A stretch of DNA of 64,000 nucleotides, from contig NW_003101644.1 in assembly GCF_000003855.2 (NCBI RefSeq), positions 119,040 through 183,039 on the forward strand, in the 5' to 3' direction. Below the pieces are notes generated by a model. It was not told the DNA's origin. It made no database searches and saw nothing but the letters and a program-made list of their open reading frames with translations. The stretch's first letter is position 1; each line of letters starts with the position of its first letter. Below, piece by piece: positions 11,790 to 23,128 of the stretch. Made by a program: the position numbers and the translations under genes. The DNA is from Blastomyces gilchristii SLH14081 (lineage: Eukaryota; Ascomycota; Eurotiomycetes; Onygenales; Ajellomycetaceae).

Positions 11790-13077
11790 GATTCCGTCTA
11801 TTCCCCTATTACTCCCGCATATGTGATAGATTTGTAGTTTTGCAGGGGTAGTCTAGCTGCAGACGCTTCTCCTAATCGCAAAGATTCCGGTAAAATTATG
11901 AGAGGTGCAGTAGGCTGAAGAGCATCATATTAAGGAATCATAGCGGTTTTCAGGGGGTGTTGGAAAGGGATAGAAAGGGAGATAAATATATCCATGCAAA
12001 AAAAGCTGTAGAAGTGAGGAATGAGTGTTTTAGCGGGACATACACACAAACCCAACGTCTATCTCTCCATATGAAATTTCAAAGAAGATGAAGGAAAAAG
12101 GGAAAAAATAAAAAATAAGAAATAAAAAGACCCCTCGCTTCTTCCCTCGCCGTTTGTGACCGTCGTCGAAGGATGGAGAAGATCGAAAGACCAGATCAGA
12201 TAAACCGGAAGGACGGGTAAGATCAGATAAGAAAATAGCCGGGGGCGGCACGGAAAGAAAAAAAAAAAAAAAAAAAAACACAGAAAGAAAAGAAAGAAAG
12301 AAAAATTGGTCAGTTTCCCCACATGCATTCTGGTTAGTTCGCAAAGAGACTAATAATAGCAAATAAAAATAGCTGACATGGGATTAATATCTTCCGCAAA
12401 GAGTTCTTGGGCCGGCGGTCGTATTATGCATCAAGCGAGAAAGGCGGAGGAGAGGGGAACATACGCAGGACTATGCTAACTAATGGCCGACCCACTCAAC
12501 TTCCCACCCTCATCGCCGATTCATTATTAAGACAGAGGGAAGGAAGAAAGTGGTAATCCCTCGCTCAAGGGATTATTCAATATCATCAACCAGCCAAAAA
12601 GTACAGTCCATCCTCACTCTGCGTATCATGCCGTCCGTTCCTCCCAGTCCAGTCCCTTGCTATATTAATGATTGAGTGGTAATTAAGTGGCAAGCCATTC
12701 ACAACATCGATTGAGGCTGGTTCCTGCACTAGCGCCATCAGATAAACTCTATTGGACGCCTGACCCATGGCATGGGGCGGCCAATGGGCAGGAACGGATC
12801 TGATAAGACACCCCCGGAACTCAGGAAGAGAATAATAATTGTTGGAAAACTCGCGGTCTGCGATATATCTATCAAAAAGCTAACAGAAAAGAGTGTGAAT
12901 TGTTTTCAAGTGAAAAGAAGCTGGGGGAAAAAAAATAAAGAAAAATAAAGAAAAATAAAGAAAAATAAAATAAATAAAATAAAATAAAATTTGAGTCTAG
13001 AACAATCGAATTCGAACCCCAAGTCTCCATGTACCCAAACAAATTGGCAAACCGGTTCACCCTTCCATCCAACCCAA
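11790..13077. other. Intergenic, AT-rich, upstream of the ferric reductase
   Basis: No supported gene. It contains a 21-base A run (12258-12278), purine-rich AAAG/AAAT repeats around 12080-12300 and AAATAA-type repeats around 12935-12990. The open frames on the minus strand are Phe/Leu-rich readings of these A tracts. The reductase promoter lies at its left end. Confidence 0.6.
12258..12278 (+). repeat. Poly(A) tract
   Basis: A run of 21 A residues lies inside a longer AAAG-rich stretch upstream of the reductase gene. It is simple sequence only. Confidence 0.8.
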
Positions 13078-13198
13078 GGCACTATGGCGGAGTGGTTAAC
13101 GCGATGCCCTGCTATTTATCCAAATTGCAGCGAAAAGAAGTAACTTTCTAGTTTAGGCATTTCCTTCGGGAGCGCAGGTTCGAATCCTGCTGGTGTCG
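13078..13198 (+). tRNA. tRNA-Ser(GCU) with a 40-base intron
   Basis: This tRNA reads AGC/AGU serine codons. The acceptor 5' strand GGCACTA (13078-13084) pairs with TGGTGTC (13191-13197) through five Watson-Crick and two G-U pairs, and 13198 is the G discriminator typical of serine tRNAs. The D arm contains the GGTTAA segment. The anticodon stem is ATGCC (13104-13108) with GGCAT (13156-13160), and the loop is CTGCTA plus A with anticodon GCT at 13111-13113. An intron fills 13115-13154, directly after position 37, the canonical place for nuclear tRNA introns. A long variable arm (TTCCTTCGGGAGC-like) and the T arm GCAGGTTCGAATCCTGC complete the class II structure. A T-rich pol III terminator follows at once. 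Confidence 0.93.
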
Positions 13199-14684
13199 GA
13201 TCTCTTTTTCTTTTTTCTTTTTTTTTTGAAATTCATTTTTTTGTTTTCTTTATTTTTGCCTGCCTTGGGCAAACAAGAGGGTAGATTGAGAAGGTATTAG
13301 GTTGATTCGGATTAATTACCTTTTCTTTACCGCTTTTCAAATAAAAACGGCCATCTCAAACAGGAGCCGCACTACTGATAGGACAACGCCTGCTCCAGCT
13401 AGGAAAAAAAGCATAAAAGCGCTAAAACAAATCTAACATACATTGACAATTCAAATTTCAACCAGCAGCGGTATACATATATAGAGCACGAAACAAAATA
13501 AATAAAAGAGAAGAGAAAAATACTATACAGAATTTGGCTGAAAAGTAGACAAAAAAAAAAAAAAAAAAAGAGCAAAGCAAAGGGGCCGCTAAGACAGATG
13601 AAACGAAGAGACAAAACGCTCAAGAAAGCAAAAACTTGGTAAAGGAAAAGTAAGTTTATACATATATTCAATCAGCCATGCCGTTCCACCGCACGTTTCA
13701 TCTCTGAGGCGAGAAAACGGGAAAGAGAAGAAGGCACCATCTCGAGTCTCCGACGTCACGATGAAAGGCAAATATAATATAACAGTACAACCAACCCTCA
13801 AATCCAGTGATAAAGCAAAGAATAAGACGACACACGAAACCCAAAGATACCTCAGCCAAATATGCAGAGAGTAGATTGACAGATTTTTTGAAAAGGAAAT
13901 TCATCCACAGGTGAAAAAAGGGAAACACTGCATGGAGGCGAATCTTGAAATTCGTTATAACAAAGGGTGAAAGAAGAGCTGATGATAAGTGGTGCAAAAA
14001 AGATGACCAAAAGAAAATATGCCAAACAACATAACTAATCTTTCTTGGTATGAAAGAGCCTTTTTATCCCTTAATATAAAAAGAATGTGAAAATGTATGC
14101 AGTGTGCGATGGTGCTATTCTTTTGCTGAAGACAGAAAAAATAAAATAAAATAAAAGTAAAGTAAAAATAAACAAATAAACTCGTGGGGTATTCTCGCGC
14201 CAAAAACGAATGGAATGTAAAAGAGGTAAATTATTGAAAGAATTTGACGCCTGGGCTGATATGCAAGCAAGAATATAAGGGCAGAAGTGAAGAAAAACAA
14301 TGGCGGCCCCCTCCTAGAAAGGAGGGGAAAATTCCTATTGGTGACTGATAATCGAAACAAGGTAAAATGGAAAACAAGAAAACAAGGAGCTGAAAAATTC
14401 CAACGGTAGTTGAACGGCATGTATAGGTTGCAAGATGTGCATGCGCATGCGTATATGTGTGTATGGGATGCGTATGCAAGATGTTAATGTCTATAATATC
14501 TTCTGTTTCCTTAGTTGGTAGCAGGCGGAGCAGGGGTTTATGATTAATATATTAAATACGTGTATATACCATCATGCACGTAGGGAAAAATAGTTTATCG
14601 CGTGAGAGAACGTTTATTTCGGAAAGGCGTCGTTGAATCGGCAGGACCTTTTCGTTCCTATATACTTTATTTGGTGTTATTCTT
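13199..14684. other. Intergenic, AT-rich, downstream of the coiled-coil gene
   Basis: Apart from the tRNA terminator I see no gene here. The region is rich in AAAAT, AAATAAA and poly(A) runs (one near 13549-13569) and probably contains a long 3' UTR of the coiled-coil gene. The apparent reading frames are Phe/Leu-rich minus-strand readings without domains. Confidence 0.55.
13203..13227 (+). terminator. RNA polymerase III terminator of tRNA-Ser
   Basis: Runs of five or more T residues begin a few bases after the tRNA 3' end on the same strand. This is the standard signal for pol III release. Confidence 0.85.
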
Positions 14685-17600
14685 TCATTGAAGAATTCCC
14701 TTCTGGCACTTTTCACGCTCAGCTTGGATTTGGGCTTGTAGCTTGCGGGTCTGGCGGATTGCTTCGTCTCTGAAAGGGGGGGAACAACGTTAGTATATCC
14801 GGTTGGAAAATATATGCTGAAGGGGGAAGAGTGCATAGAAAGAAAAGAAAAGGTGCATACCTGTCAGATTGCAACTCAGCAACCTCAATCTGTGCCATAT
14901 TCATACGACCAACAACAGTTTCCATCTCCCGATCAGCTTCGCGCAGGGCCTTCTCAAGCTCCTGGACGCGTGCTTCTACAGCCTCCATCTTAATAGCCTG
15001 GTTAAGGGAAATTCCCTCACCACTTGTTGTTTGGCCAAGCCGTGGAGACCGGGGTCCGGAGAAGGGTGATTTGGGCATCCTTGGGGAGAGTAAGGCGGGG
15101 CTTCTACTACCATTCTTCGCGCGCATGAGCTGGGCGTTGTGGGTTTCTTTCAGCGCCTCGATTTCCCGCTCGTGTTTAGCAACTTCCTCCTCGGAGGCAT
15201 GCTGCGCGGCCATAAGGGCATCCTCGAGGAACTTGAGGCGGGTTTGCAATTCGTTGATTCTGGTTGCTGAGTTATTTTGTTCGCGTTCTCCCTTGTCAAT
15301 TGCCTCTGAGAGACGCTGTTTCAATGCCTTGTTCGTGGCTAGTTGCTGGAGAACTTGTAGTCCGAGGCCATTGTCGGGGTCCTGGACATAAGCGCTGTCT
15401 GCTTGCAGTTGCGTGAAGGCATCTTCAAGCGAAGAGCTTGATGTATTGAAGTCTGCCAAGTCGCTTTTAGCTGCGGCGGGGACAAGGATATCGTGTTCCT
15501 GCAGTAGCGCGCGGAGGGAACCGGTCTCCTGCTCAGCACGGTCCAGGTCCATTTTCAATCCGGCCAATCCCTTCTCACACTGCCATTTTTGCTCCAGCGC
15601 CTCATCAGCCCGGCGCCTAAGAAGATTAATTTCCTCCCGCAAATTTATAACATCCCGTTCATAGCCTAATCTTCGTGGGGAACCTGATTGTCGGGCACGT
15701 TCGAGCTCAATCTCCAGCATCCGGATCCGCTTCTCGTTTTCTCGAGTTTGTACGTTCTGACGCTCAAGGAGACTCCTGACAGTCTGGTGGAGGGCATCAC
15801 GTTGCATCTCTACGTCTTTCATCCGATCTACCAATGATTCTTTAAATTCACGCTCCTTGCCAATAATGGAGGCTGGTCGGGATCCCTGTCTTGAGACGGA
15901 CCCTGAGCGACCTAGGCCACTTGGTCTTGGTAGGCCTCGTGCAAGCGAATTAGATCTTGACAGACTACCTTTACCCATAGACATTCCATCCTCTTCGGCA
16001 ATCGAGTTTATTCGGACTTGTTGCTGCTGCATGTCTAGCTGTATTTTCCTCGCTTGACTTAACATAGCATTCTCGTTGCGCAATCCTTGCAAATCATGTT
16101 GTAATTTGGCTTGAAGCTGCGGAACAGTTTCATTTCGGAGTTGGTCCCGTTCATTTCGAAGCTGCTCGAGTTCGACTCTCATAGCCGTCAATAGATCCTC
16201 GAAGTTGTCTTTTAGCTGTCGTTCTTCCGTCAACCGCCGTCGAGTATCTTCTAATGCGGCCTCTAATTCTTTCGTTTTTGCGTTTATATTCGAGGCGTCC
16301 ACTCTCTCACGACGTAGCTAGAATCAGGGATAGTCAGTTGAAGAAATACAGTTAGCTTGTGAATCCTGTTTATTGTGATATCATACCTGCTCTACCTGCC
16401 CCTCCAGTATCCGAACATGAGACTCAAAGGCGACGCGACGAGATCGCTCTTCCTGCCACCTTTGAGATAAATCAACTTTTAACTGAGCACGTTCTTGCTC
16501 CAGGTTTCGTTTCATTCTCTCGAATTCTTCCGCTCTGCTGCTGCCGCCAGCGTCGCTGAGCGGATATTTTACGGAGCTCGTTCCCGAATCGGAGAAGTAA
16601 TCGCTAGTCCGACGGTTCGGCTCAGGCCCAACTGTAGCTTCCAGCTGTAATCTCTCAACCAAATCTTCCAATTCCATTTCACGTTTGATAGAGCCAGCCA
16701 ATTCTGAACTGATCTCGCGCAACTCATGTTCCATTTCCTTCAATTTCGCGTTCATGTCTTGCTCTGCAATGGAGAACGATCGATCAGGCATTCTGGGGGC
16801 GGGAGCACCATACGAATCGTGAGAAGGGTAACGTGACGAGAAGGAAGTTGGCAGGGCTGAGCCATTGATTGGGGATGGAAGGTTTGAGTGGCCCGAGTCA
16901 GAGATCTCGGTGCTACTCGATTCTGCTCCAGGGGAAGACGCTGACTTCCAGCCGAAAAATGAAGTGATTTTATTTCCTGGAGTCTTTGGCTGGTTCTTAA
17001 ATTCGCTGGGACTGGGCATTGTCTTTACTGAATCGGCTCGTAGCGGTGGTGGTCTGTTCGTTCGAGGATGTAGAGCCATAGTGACAGAGCGTTTGTGGTC
17101 TGCGGCTTTGTTTGAGCCCTGCGAGAGGGTGGGAGAAGCGAGAGGAATTAGGGGTTCGCTGACCAGGCGAGAATGAACGGATTGTTCCAAATTCCTTCCA
17201 TTCGCGGATCCGAAATAGACTTCTCTTTGTTGGTCGATTGCCTTGGGAGAGAAAACAAGGGGTTGGCCGTGAGGGAATCTAAAGGTTCAAGGACAAGGGC
17301 AAGAAGGTTAGCCGTTCGTATTTAAAATAAGGTTACAGGAACAAAGCCAATGGGGAAGAGGATCGGCTCTGGGGGAGAAATCTAGAGGAATAAAACAAGA
17401 AATAAAAGAAAGCCGTTCAACGAACCGATCAAGATCCCTAATCACGAAGCTAGAAGAAGACGCTGGCGACGATGATGCTTCTGGGCTTTTAGAGTTATTG
17501 CTATTAATGGGAGGAAGAGGCTTTGCATCTAGGGAAGAAGCAGAGGCGGGGACGCCCGGGAGAGGCTTCCTGCGGGTGGGGGAAGAAACAGCTACGGATT

Positions 17601-17757
17601 GCCCGTTCGCAGGAACGGTCTGGAGAGGGAGAGCTTGTGGAGGAGTTTTCTGGCGTTGTTGAAGCAGAGTCGAATGAGAGGAAGAGGGCGTGGACGATAA
17701 ATGGCTGTGGTGATTCTGAATGGCGGAAGCGCCCAGTGGAGGCGGACGGGCAGACAT
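14685..17757 (-). CDS. Large coiled-coil protein (fungal 'M protein repeat'-like)
   Basis: I recognise the type but not a proven function. Four exons are read as 17426-17757, 16387-17278, 14861-16317 and 14685-14769, with introns of 147, 69 and 91 bases. The product is about 921 residues. The first 270 or so residues are Pro/Ser-rich and disordered (ARPPPLGASAIQ, RRKPLPGVPA). From about 240 onward there are long heptad-rich coiled coils, broken by a Ser/Arg/Gly-rich linker (SLSRSNSLARGLPRP) and a second Pro/Ser linker (SPRMPKSPFSGPRSPRLG). It ends in a coil, QAEREKCQ-like, finishing KGILQ. No catalytic motif is visible. The layout suggests a cytoskeletal, septal or polarity scaffold, which is inference only. 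A second ATG lies two codons upstream at 17763. Confidence 0.75.
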
Positions 17758-19291
17758 GGTCAATCCCTATTTTTCTCGCCGATGATTGACCAGTTAGGGG
17801 GAGAAGATGGCGTCCCTCTGAACCCCAAAGCAGCAGCGACATGGAACGGAGGGAGATCTATTGGTGACAATCACCCCCGAGACGACGTACGCAGCAGATA
17901 TCGGGGAGGATGGAATGGGTCGATAAATGGGGGGGGGGGGGTTTTAAGGGCTGGAAGGGCGGTGGATGGGTCTACGCAGTACAGCGTAACACCGGAGCTC
18001 GAGCCACAAAAAAAAGAAAGGGGGGGAAAGGTTAAAATCTCTCGCTGTAGGGGAGAGGGGAGAGAGCGAGATGATGATTATTTTCAGCACCAGGCCTGCC
18101 TGTAGTACAACGTAAATACCCAGTAGTAGTACACAGAACAGCGTAGGAGCAGGGAAAAGAAAAACGCAAGTTAAGACTCCCATATCATATCCTGATTCGT
18201 GCCTAGTCCGTCCGTCCAGTCCTGAATTATGTTGAATAACAGCGTAAAGTCTCCACTCCGCCATTGGCCAGCCAGCTAGCTAGAATGGTGGCGGCATAAG
18301 CATATCATATGGCATGTCAACTCAGCTGAAACCCGCTTTAAAGTTCAAACAAAACTTCCAGTATTTCATTTCCCTTCATTCTTTGCCTTTGCTCTCATTC
18401 CCCAACTGTGTCAGTCTATTATTTCTCAAGATTAACAAGAAATCAACCAAAATAGTCCCCTTCCTGAAATCAATCGTTTCCCCCCTTTTTTTCGCAACCT
18501 GATTACATCATCTCAATCCAACCAATCACATCTCCAGATATTTAAAGTTTCCAGCGGCCTCGGTTGAAGTCACATGCCAACATGTCGCGGGCCTGTTGAA
18601 TGAATGACTAAACGCGGGCCATTTTCATTTCATTTCATCTTTTTCTGATATCGTATATCTAATATCTAACTATGTATATGTATCTGCTCTGTAATCACTC
18701 TCTGCATCTCCACTCTCTGTGTTATTAAAGAACAAGCTGCGGGCGGGGGGGTGCATGTGTTATATGAATGTGTTGATGTGTTTGATGTGTTATTATATTA
18801 GCCAGCTTCGTCTTCTTTTCATTTCCAAGTGTCAAACTGCTTTTTTATTCCCCCCCCCCCTTTGTAGTTTCTCTTGTTCAACCCACAACTTTCTGGTCTT
18901 TATCTTTCTTTTCTTTTTATAAAAGAAAACCCCCACCCATCTCAGTGGCCAGCCAACACTTCCCTTCATCAGTCATCCTTGTCAAAACAAGCAAATCTTT
19001 GGAAATTCATTTTTCCTGCTCTGCATTTGGAGAAATAGTTGATTGCATTGCTTGTCTCTGAAAGTATCTTGGATTCTGTTGCATAAACTTTGCTTAGTTC
19101 ACGCGCCTTGTCTCTGCCATTTTAGTTTTAAAGACAGAGGCAGAGGGGTTGTTGTTGAAAGTATCACAGACAGGTAAGCTGATAAGTCTTCTTTCTGTAT
19201 GTAACTGTGACAAGAATACATGAGCTAATAGACTTTGAAAGGGGTGTCTAAATTTACGTGGTTTTGAAACACCAGCCAGAAGCTGTTCAAC
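17758..19291. promoter_or_regulatory. Divergent intergenic region, coiled-coil gene / thioesterase-like gene
   Basis: Both neighbouring genes start from this 1.5 kb, so it holds both promoters and leaders. It includes short G and C homopolymer runs (near 17931-17940 and 18850-18860) and pyrimidine-rich DNA before the thioesterase-like gene. A possible 5' UTR intron runs from the GTAAGC near 19173 to an AG near 19277. No further coding sequence was recognised. Confidence 0.55.
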
Positions 19292-20636
19292 ATGGCGGCT
19301 CTTTCAGCTCTCATTACTGTGCTGCAGTCAAATGTTGCTCTTAGATGGCTGCAGCAGATTATGTCCTGGAGAAGTCTTGCTATACTTCTGATTGTTGTCA
19401 ATATCAAGTCTCTACCCTTTGCATGGCATGTATGTGCAGTGTCCTATTTTCTCTATTTGTTGACTTTCAGTTTGTATCTGTGAGTGAAGAACTCCTCACC
19501 AGGGGTTTTCATTTATCTGATATTGTGCGGTTTCCTCATGTCTTCATGATTGAAACTGTACTCTATACACCTGTGCATTGGAGGCTGGTGCTATGTGCAA
19601 AGACAAATGTGTAATCATCTAACCAGCTCATAAAACACATGTCTAGATCCGCGTTTTCTACTACCTCTTCAAAAATGTCAATTTCCACCTCCACACCCAC
19701 CCAAAGCTCAAGGCGAGATTCAAGAAGCAAACAGGTGGTAGCGGCGCACATCCCCTCTTCACCCCCGTCAGCGTCATGAGCCACACCTCCCTCCTGGAAA
19801 CAGACTACAACCTCCACAAGTCCAACAGCACCTACTTCTCCGACCTAGACATCTCCCGCACAGCCCTGGTGACCAACGTCTGCACCCCAGGCCTGGGAAT
19901 CTGCCGACGAGAACTCGACAGGGAATTCGAAACTGTGCCAACTACCACTGCCAACGGCGCAAGTGGCGACAACAACAACAACAACAACAACAGCAACAGC
20001 AAGAAGACGAAGAAGAAGAAGAAATACCCCGGCAAACTAGCCGTCTTCCTCGGCTCCGTCTACTGCAGTTTCAAGAAGGAGATCCCCCCCTACGAACGCT
20101 ACGAGATGCAAAGCCGCATCGCGGCCTGGGATGAGAAATGGCTGTATGTGGTGACCTTCTTCCTCCGCCCCGCGAAGCGCACTGGGGAGCCCAAGACCAT
20201 CCTCGCCACCGCCATCAGCCAGTATGTCATCAAGAAGGGCCGTCTGACCATCAAGCCGGCGAAGGTGCTGAACGCTAGCGGTTTGATCCCTGAGCCTCCT
20301 GCGGATGCAGCGCCTGCCGCCTCCTCCTCCTCCTCCTCGTCCTCGTCGCCACCACCACCCTCGTCGTCGTCAAATGGCACGCCGTCGAGCGGCGAAGCCA
20401 TCAATGCCAGCGAGGGGCTGGATGAGAGTGTTGTTGTCCGCGAGGTGCTGGCGTTGACGGAGAGTAGCGATATGGGCGCGGCGGTGTTGGAGAGTGCGAC
20501 GAGGGATCGGCGACGGTCGTGGGATCCGGATGAGTGGACGTGGGAGCGGATTGAGGAGCGGAGGGTGCAGGGGATGGAGAGCTTGGGGGCGTTTATCGCG
20601 CTTGATGCGAAGTTGTTGCAGATGGTTGAGGGGTAG
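19292..20636 (+). CDS. Thioesterase-like (hot-dog fold, THEM6-type) protein
   Basis: It resembles the fungal/animal THEM6-like group of hot-dog-fold (4HBT-type) proteins. Some are acyl-CoA thioesterases and most are uncharacterised. There are two exons, 19292-19429 and 19647-20636, with a 217-base intron; the product is 375 residues. A hydrophobic N-terminal segment (AILLIVVNIKSLPF, about residues 30-43) is probably a membrane anchor. The hot-dog core begins near HTSLLETDYNLHKSNSTY and continues through LAVFLGSVYCSFKKEI, YEMQSRIAAWDEKWLY and VVTFFL. Two low-complexity inserts interrupt it: a poly-Asn/poly-Lys stretch coded by AAC/AAG repeats, and a poly-Ser/Pro stretch coded by TCC repeats. 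Catalytic residues are not obvious, so enzyme activity is uncertain. Confidence 0.78.
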
Positions 20637-21046
20637 ATTTTTTTTTCTTTCGTTTTGCTTTTCCGGTTTTTTTGGTTCCCCCCCCCCCCTACCCCCTTCT
20701 GTTTTGGGTACACGTTGGATTACTGTTTGGATATATGTAGAGTAAGTAGAGTAGAGTACGGGATTGGCGTTCGTTTCGCTTTCGGGGTCTCTTGTACAGA
20801 GTTAGAGAATTGTTTCTTCCTCTTTCCCCTCCTTTGTGTTTTGCACCGCTGCTCATAACACCCGCTTTCATTTCCCTTGGATCCTTTTTTTTACCTTCCC
20901 CAACATGCGAATGCGGGGTTTTCTTTTTTTTTCCATTTCCAATTTCCACCACCACTCGAGTTTCCTGTTTACTCACTCCCTCTATGCCCTAGTTTTCCTT
21001 AGCTACCCTACCTACCCTCCCTTAACTAATAATACCCCCACTAGTT

Positions 21047-21048
<2 letters not shown>

Positions 21049-21077
<29 letters not shown>
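21049..21077 (+). repeat. Poly(A) tract
   Basis: 29 consecutive A residues downstream of the thioesterase-like gene. Simple sequence. Confidence 0.85.
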
Positions 21078-21079
<2 letters not shown>

Positions 21080-21266
21080 TTTCCGGCCCCTTAGATTATT
21101 AGACTAGACGAGGTAGATAAGAAAGAGATCAACGATGTTTCAATGTTTTTCATTTTCATAGATGAAATATCCAGATGATGTAAACGACATATGGAGAGAG
21201 GGATTCAAACACAGTGTAACAATAACAAACAGGATTGACGCCACGAAATTCAACGCTCCATTTAGC

Positions 21267-21302
21267 AAAAAAAAAAAAAAATAAATAAATAAATAAATAA
21301 AC
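21267..21302 (+). repeat. Poly(A) plus ATAA microsatellite
   Basis: An A run passes into about five ATAA units. Simple sequence repeat. Confidence 0.8.
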
Positions 21303-21392
21303 CTTTTCCCCTTTAATTAATGCATTCATTCATTCATTTGTTTTGTTTTGTTTTGTATTCCTTTCCATTTTAAGTTAGTAATTCAGGCAAGG

Positions 21393-21421
<29 letters not shown>
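21393..21421 (+). repeat. Poly(A) tract
   Basis: 29 consecutive A residues just before the damaged sequence around the gap. Confidence 0.85.
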
Positions 21422-21425
<4 letters not shown>

Positions 21426-21754
21426 AAATCGAACACAAATCGAAAGAATGCAACTATACCACCCACCACCCCCTGTACCATTTCCCTCCAATAATATTTA
21501 TAAAGGAGCTATGCAAAGAAGTTGCTCCGGAGGTTAAAAGAAAAAAAAGGGTTAAGGTTTTTAAAATAGATGAGATAACAGCAGTGAGAGGAGACAATAG
21601 GGGGAGGGGTCATTAACCATGCTTGAACTGGACCGGGGACAAGGGACGGGGGATTCTGCCCCGGTCCAGGGGGGAATACGGGGGGGGAACGAAAAACAAC
21701 CCCCCCAAGGGCCCCCCGCTGGGATTAGCGGAGGAGGTAAAATTTGGAAAAAAA

Positions 21755-21926
21755 NNNNNNNNNNNNNNNNNNNNNNNNNNNNNNNNNNNNNNNNNNNNNN
21801 NNNNNNNNNNNNNNNNNNNNNNNNNNNNNNNNNNNNNNNNNNNNNNNNNNNNNNNNNNNNNNNNNNNNNNNNNNNNNNNNNNNNNNNNNNNNNNNNNNNN
21901 NNNNNNNNNNNNNNNNNNNNNNNNNN
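21755..21926. other. Assembly gap (172 N)
   Basis: Unknown bases. The flanks from about 21600 to 22260 contain many lengthened G, C, A and T runs, including about 22 C in a row at 22220-22241, and should not be used for gene calling. Confidence 0.98.
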
Positions 21927-22337
21927 TTTTTCTTTTTTTTCAAGTTTATGGCGTTCTTTTTTTGAACTTTATTTTTGGGAAGGAAAAAAATAATGGGGCG
22001 AGCGCCGCCTCGGGACCTTAAAAGGGGAACCCCTTTTTTTAATACTACCGACTTTAAGGCCGGGGATTTTTTTAATAATCCCCGCGACCTTAAAATAGAG
22101 GGGCGGGGGGGATTGGGGGGGAATCCCATCTTGGTATGTTGGAATGGGGGGGGGGGCGGAATGTATGTAATTCGGGAAAATTCGGGGAGCTTTTCATACC
22201 TTAAAGAAAATTGGAAACTCCCCCCCCCCCCCCCCCCCCCCACATGTCATCCCGTTTTCCAGCGTCGAACAGTAGCGGTAAAAAAAACCTAAAGAACAAA
22301 AGAAGTATACCAGGACCAACTACAAGCCCTCCGCCCT

Positions 22338-23128
22338 TCATTGCTTCTGCTCCATCTTCCGCTTCTGAGCATCCTTCTCCTTCAACCTCTCCTCCTCCGC
22401 CTCAACCATATCCTTCCACAGCTCCTCGCCCTGATACCGCTCCTTCTGCTTCGCCTGCTTCGTCTGCGCCTGCTTCTCCTTCATCTTATCCAGCAAGCCC
22501 TTGCCCCTCCGCTGATCACTAATCTCCATCGCTGCCGTGCCACACATGACCGCCAAGGTCAGGCCCTGGGCATACACACGGGCCTGCACGATCTTCTGGC
22601 CCTTGGTCAGGGCCGTGTTCCGGCTCACCATGGCCCAGGCGGCAATCATACTCGCTGCCCACGACACGGTCATAATCTTATATTTCTCCTTGCGGATGAA
22701 TTCCCACATGCGGTCTGTGGTAGACATGGTGGCCAGCTCTTCCTTGCGGAGACGGGCTTCGCGCTCGCCGAGGAAGGCATGTTCGTGGTGTTGGGAGGCT
22801 TCGAAGGAGCGGGAGCTGTGGTCGGCGACGATGATGCCCAAGAATGTGCCGGAGGAGGTGACGAGGAAGGCTTTCATGGGGAGCGTGAGGTTTTTGATGG
22901 TTGGGACGCGCTTGGAGGCGGCTAGGAGGGCGGCGGTGCCTCCTACGAGACCAACGACTGTACCGACTGTTCCTCCACGGAGGACAGCCCTGGAGAAGTT
23001 TGCATGGTCGTTATTTTATGTGTTTTACTTGCTTTCCTCCCTTCATTTGGTTTCTAGTTATTGTAGGAGGATTGGGTTTTTGCATACCTGTAATGAGCAT
23101 CTTCTTCTTCCTTCGTGAGGATCTTCAT
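22338..23128 (-). CDS. RCF2: Respiratory supercomplex factor 2 (Rcf2-like, HIG1-type)
   Basis: Rcf2 is a mitochondrial inner-membrane protein that helps associate complexes III and IV into supercomplexes. There are two exons, 23088-23128 and 22338-22989, with a 98-base intron; the product is 230 residues, the family's usual size. The start MKILTKEEEDAHYR leads into a Gly-rich helix (GGTVGTVVGLVGGTAALLAA, about residues 18-37), then PMKAFLVTSSGTFLGIIV. The HIG1-like part (about 95-170) holds two further helices around SWAASMIAAWAMVSRN and ARVYAQGLTLAVMCGTAAME. The tail is a charged Lys/Glu/Gln helix. There is no cleavable presequence, as expected for Rcf2. Downstream lies the gap region; upstream is 1.2 kb of AT-rich DNA. 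Confidence 0.85.

Larger units (their letters stand above)
20637..22337. other. Intergenic region with homopolymers and an assembly gap
   Basis: No supported gene. Two 29-base A runs (21049-21077 and 21393-21421), an ATAA repeat (about 21282-21302) and a 172-base block of N are present. Both sides of the gap look like poor base-calling. It should contain the 3' UTRs of the thioesterase-like gene and of the convergent Rcf2 gene. Confidence 0.7.

Noticed and set aside
12030..14480. Many Phe/Leu-rich open frames on the minus strand that resemble membrane proteins
   Set aside because: They are translations of A-rich repeats, overlap one another in different frames and have no domains.
21619..22292. 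Open frames across and beside the N block
   Set aside because: They include unknown bases and homopolymer-damaged sequence.
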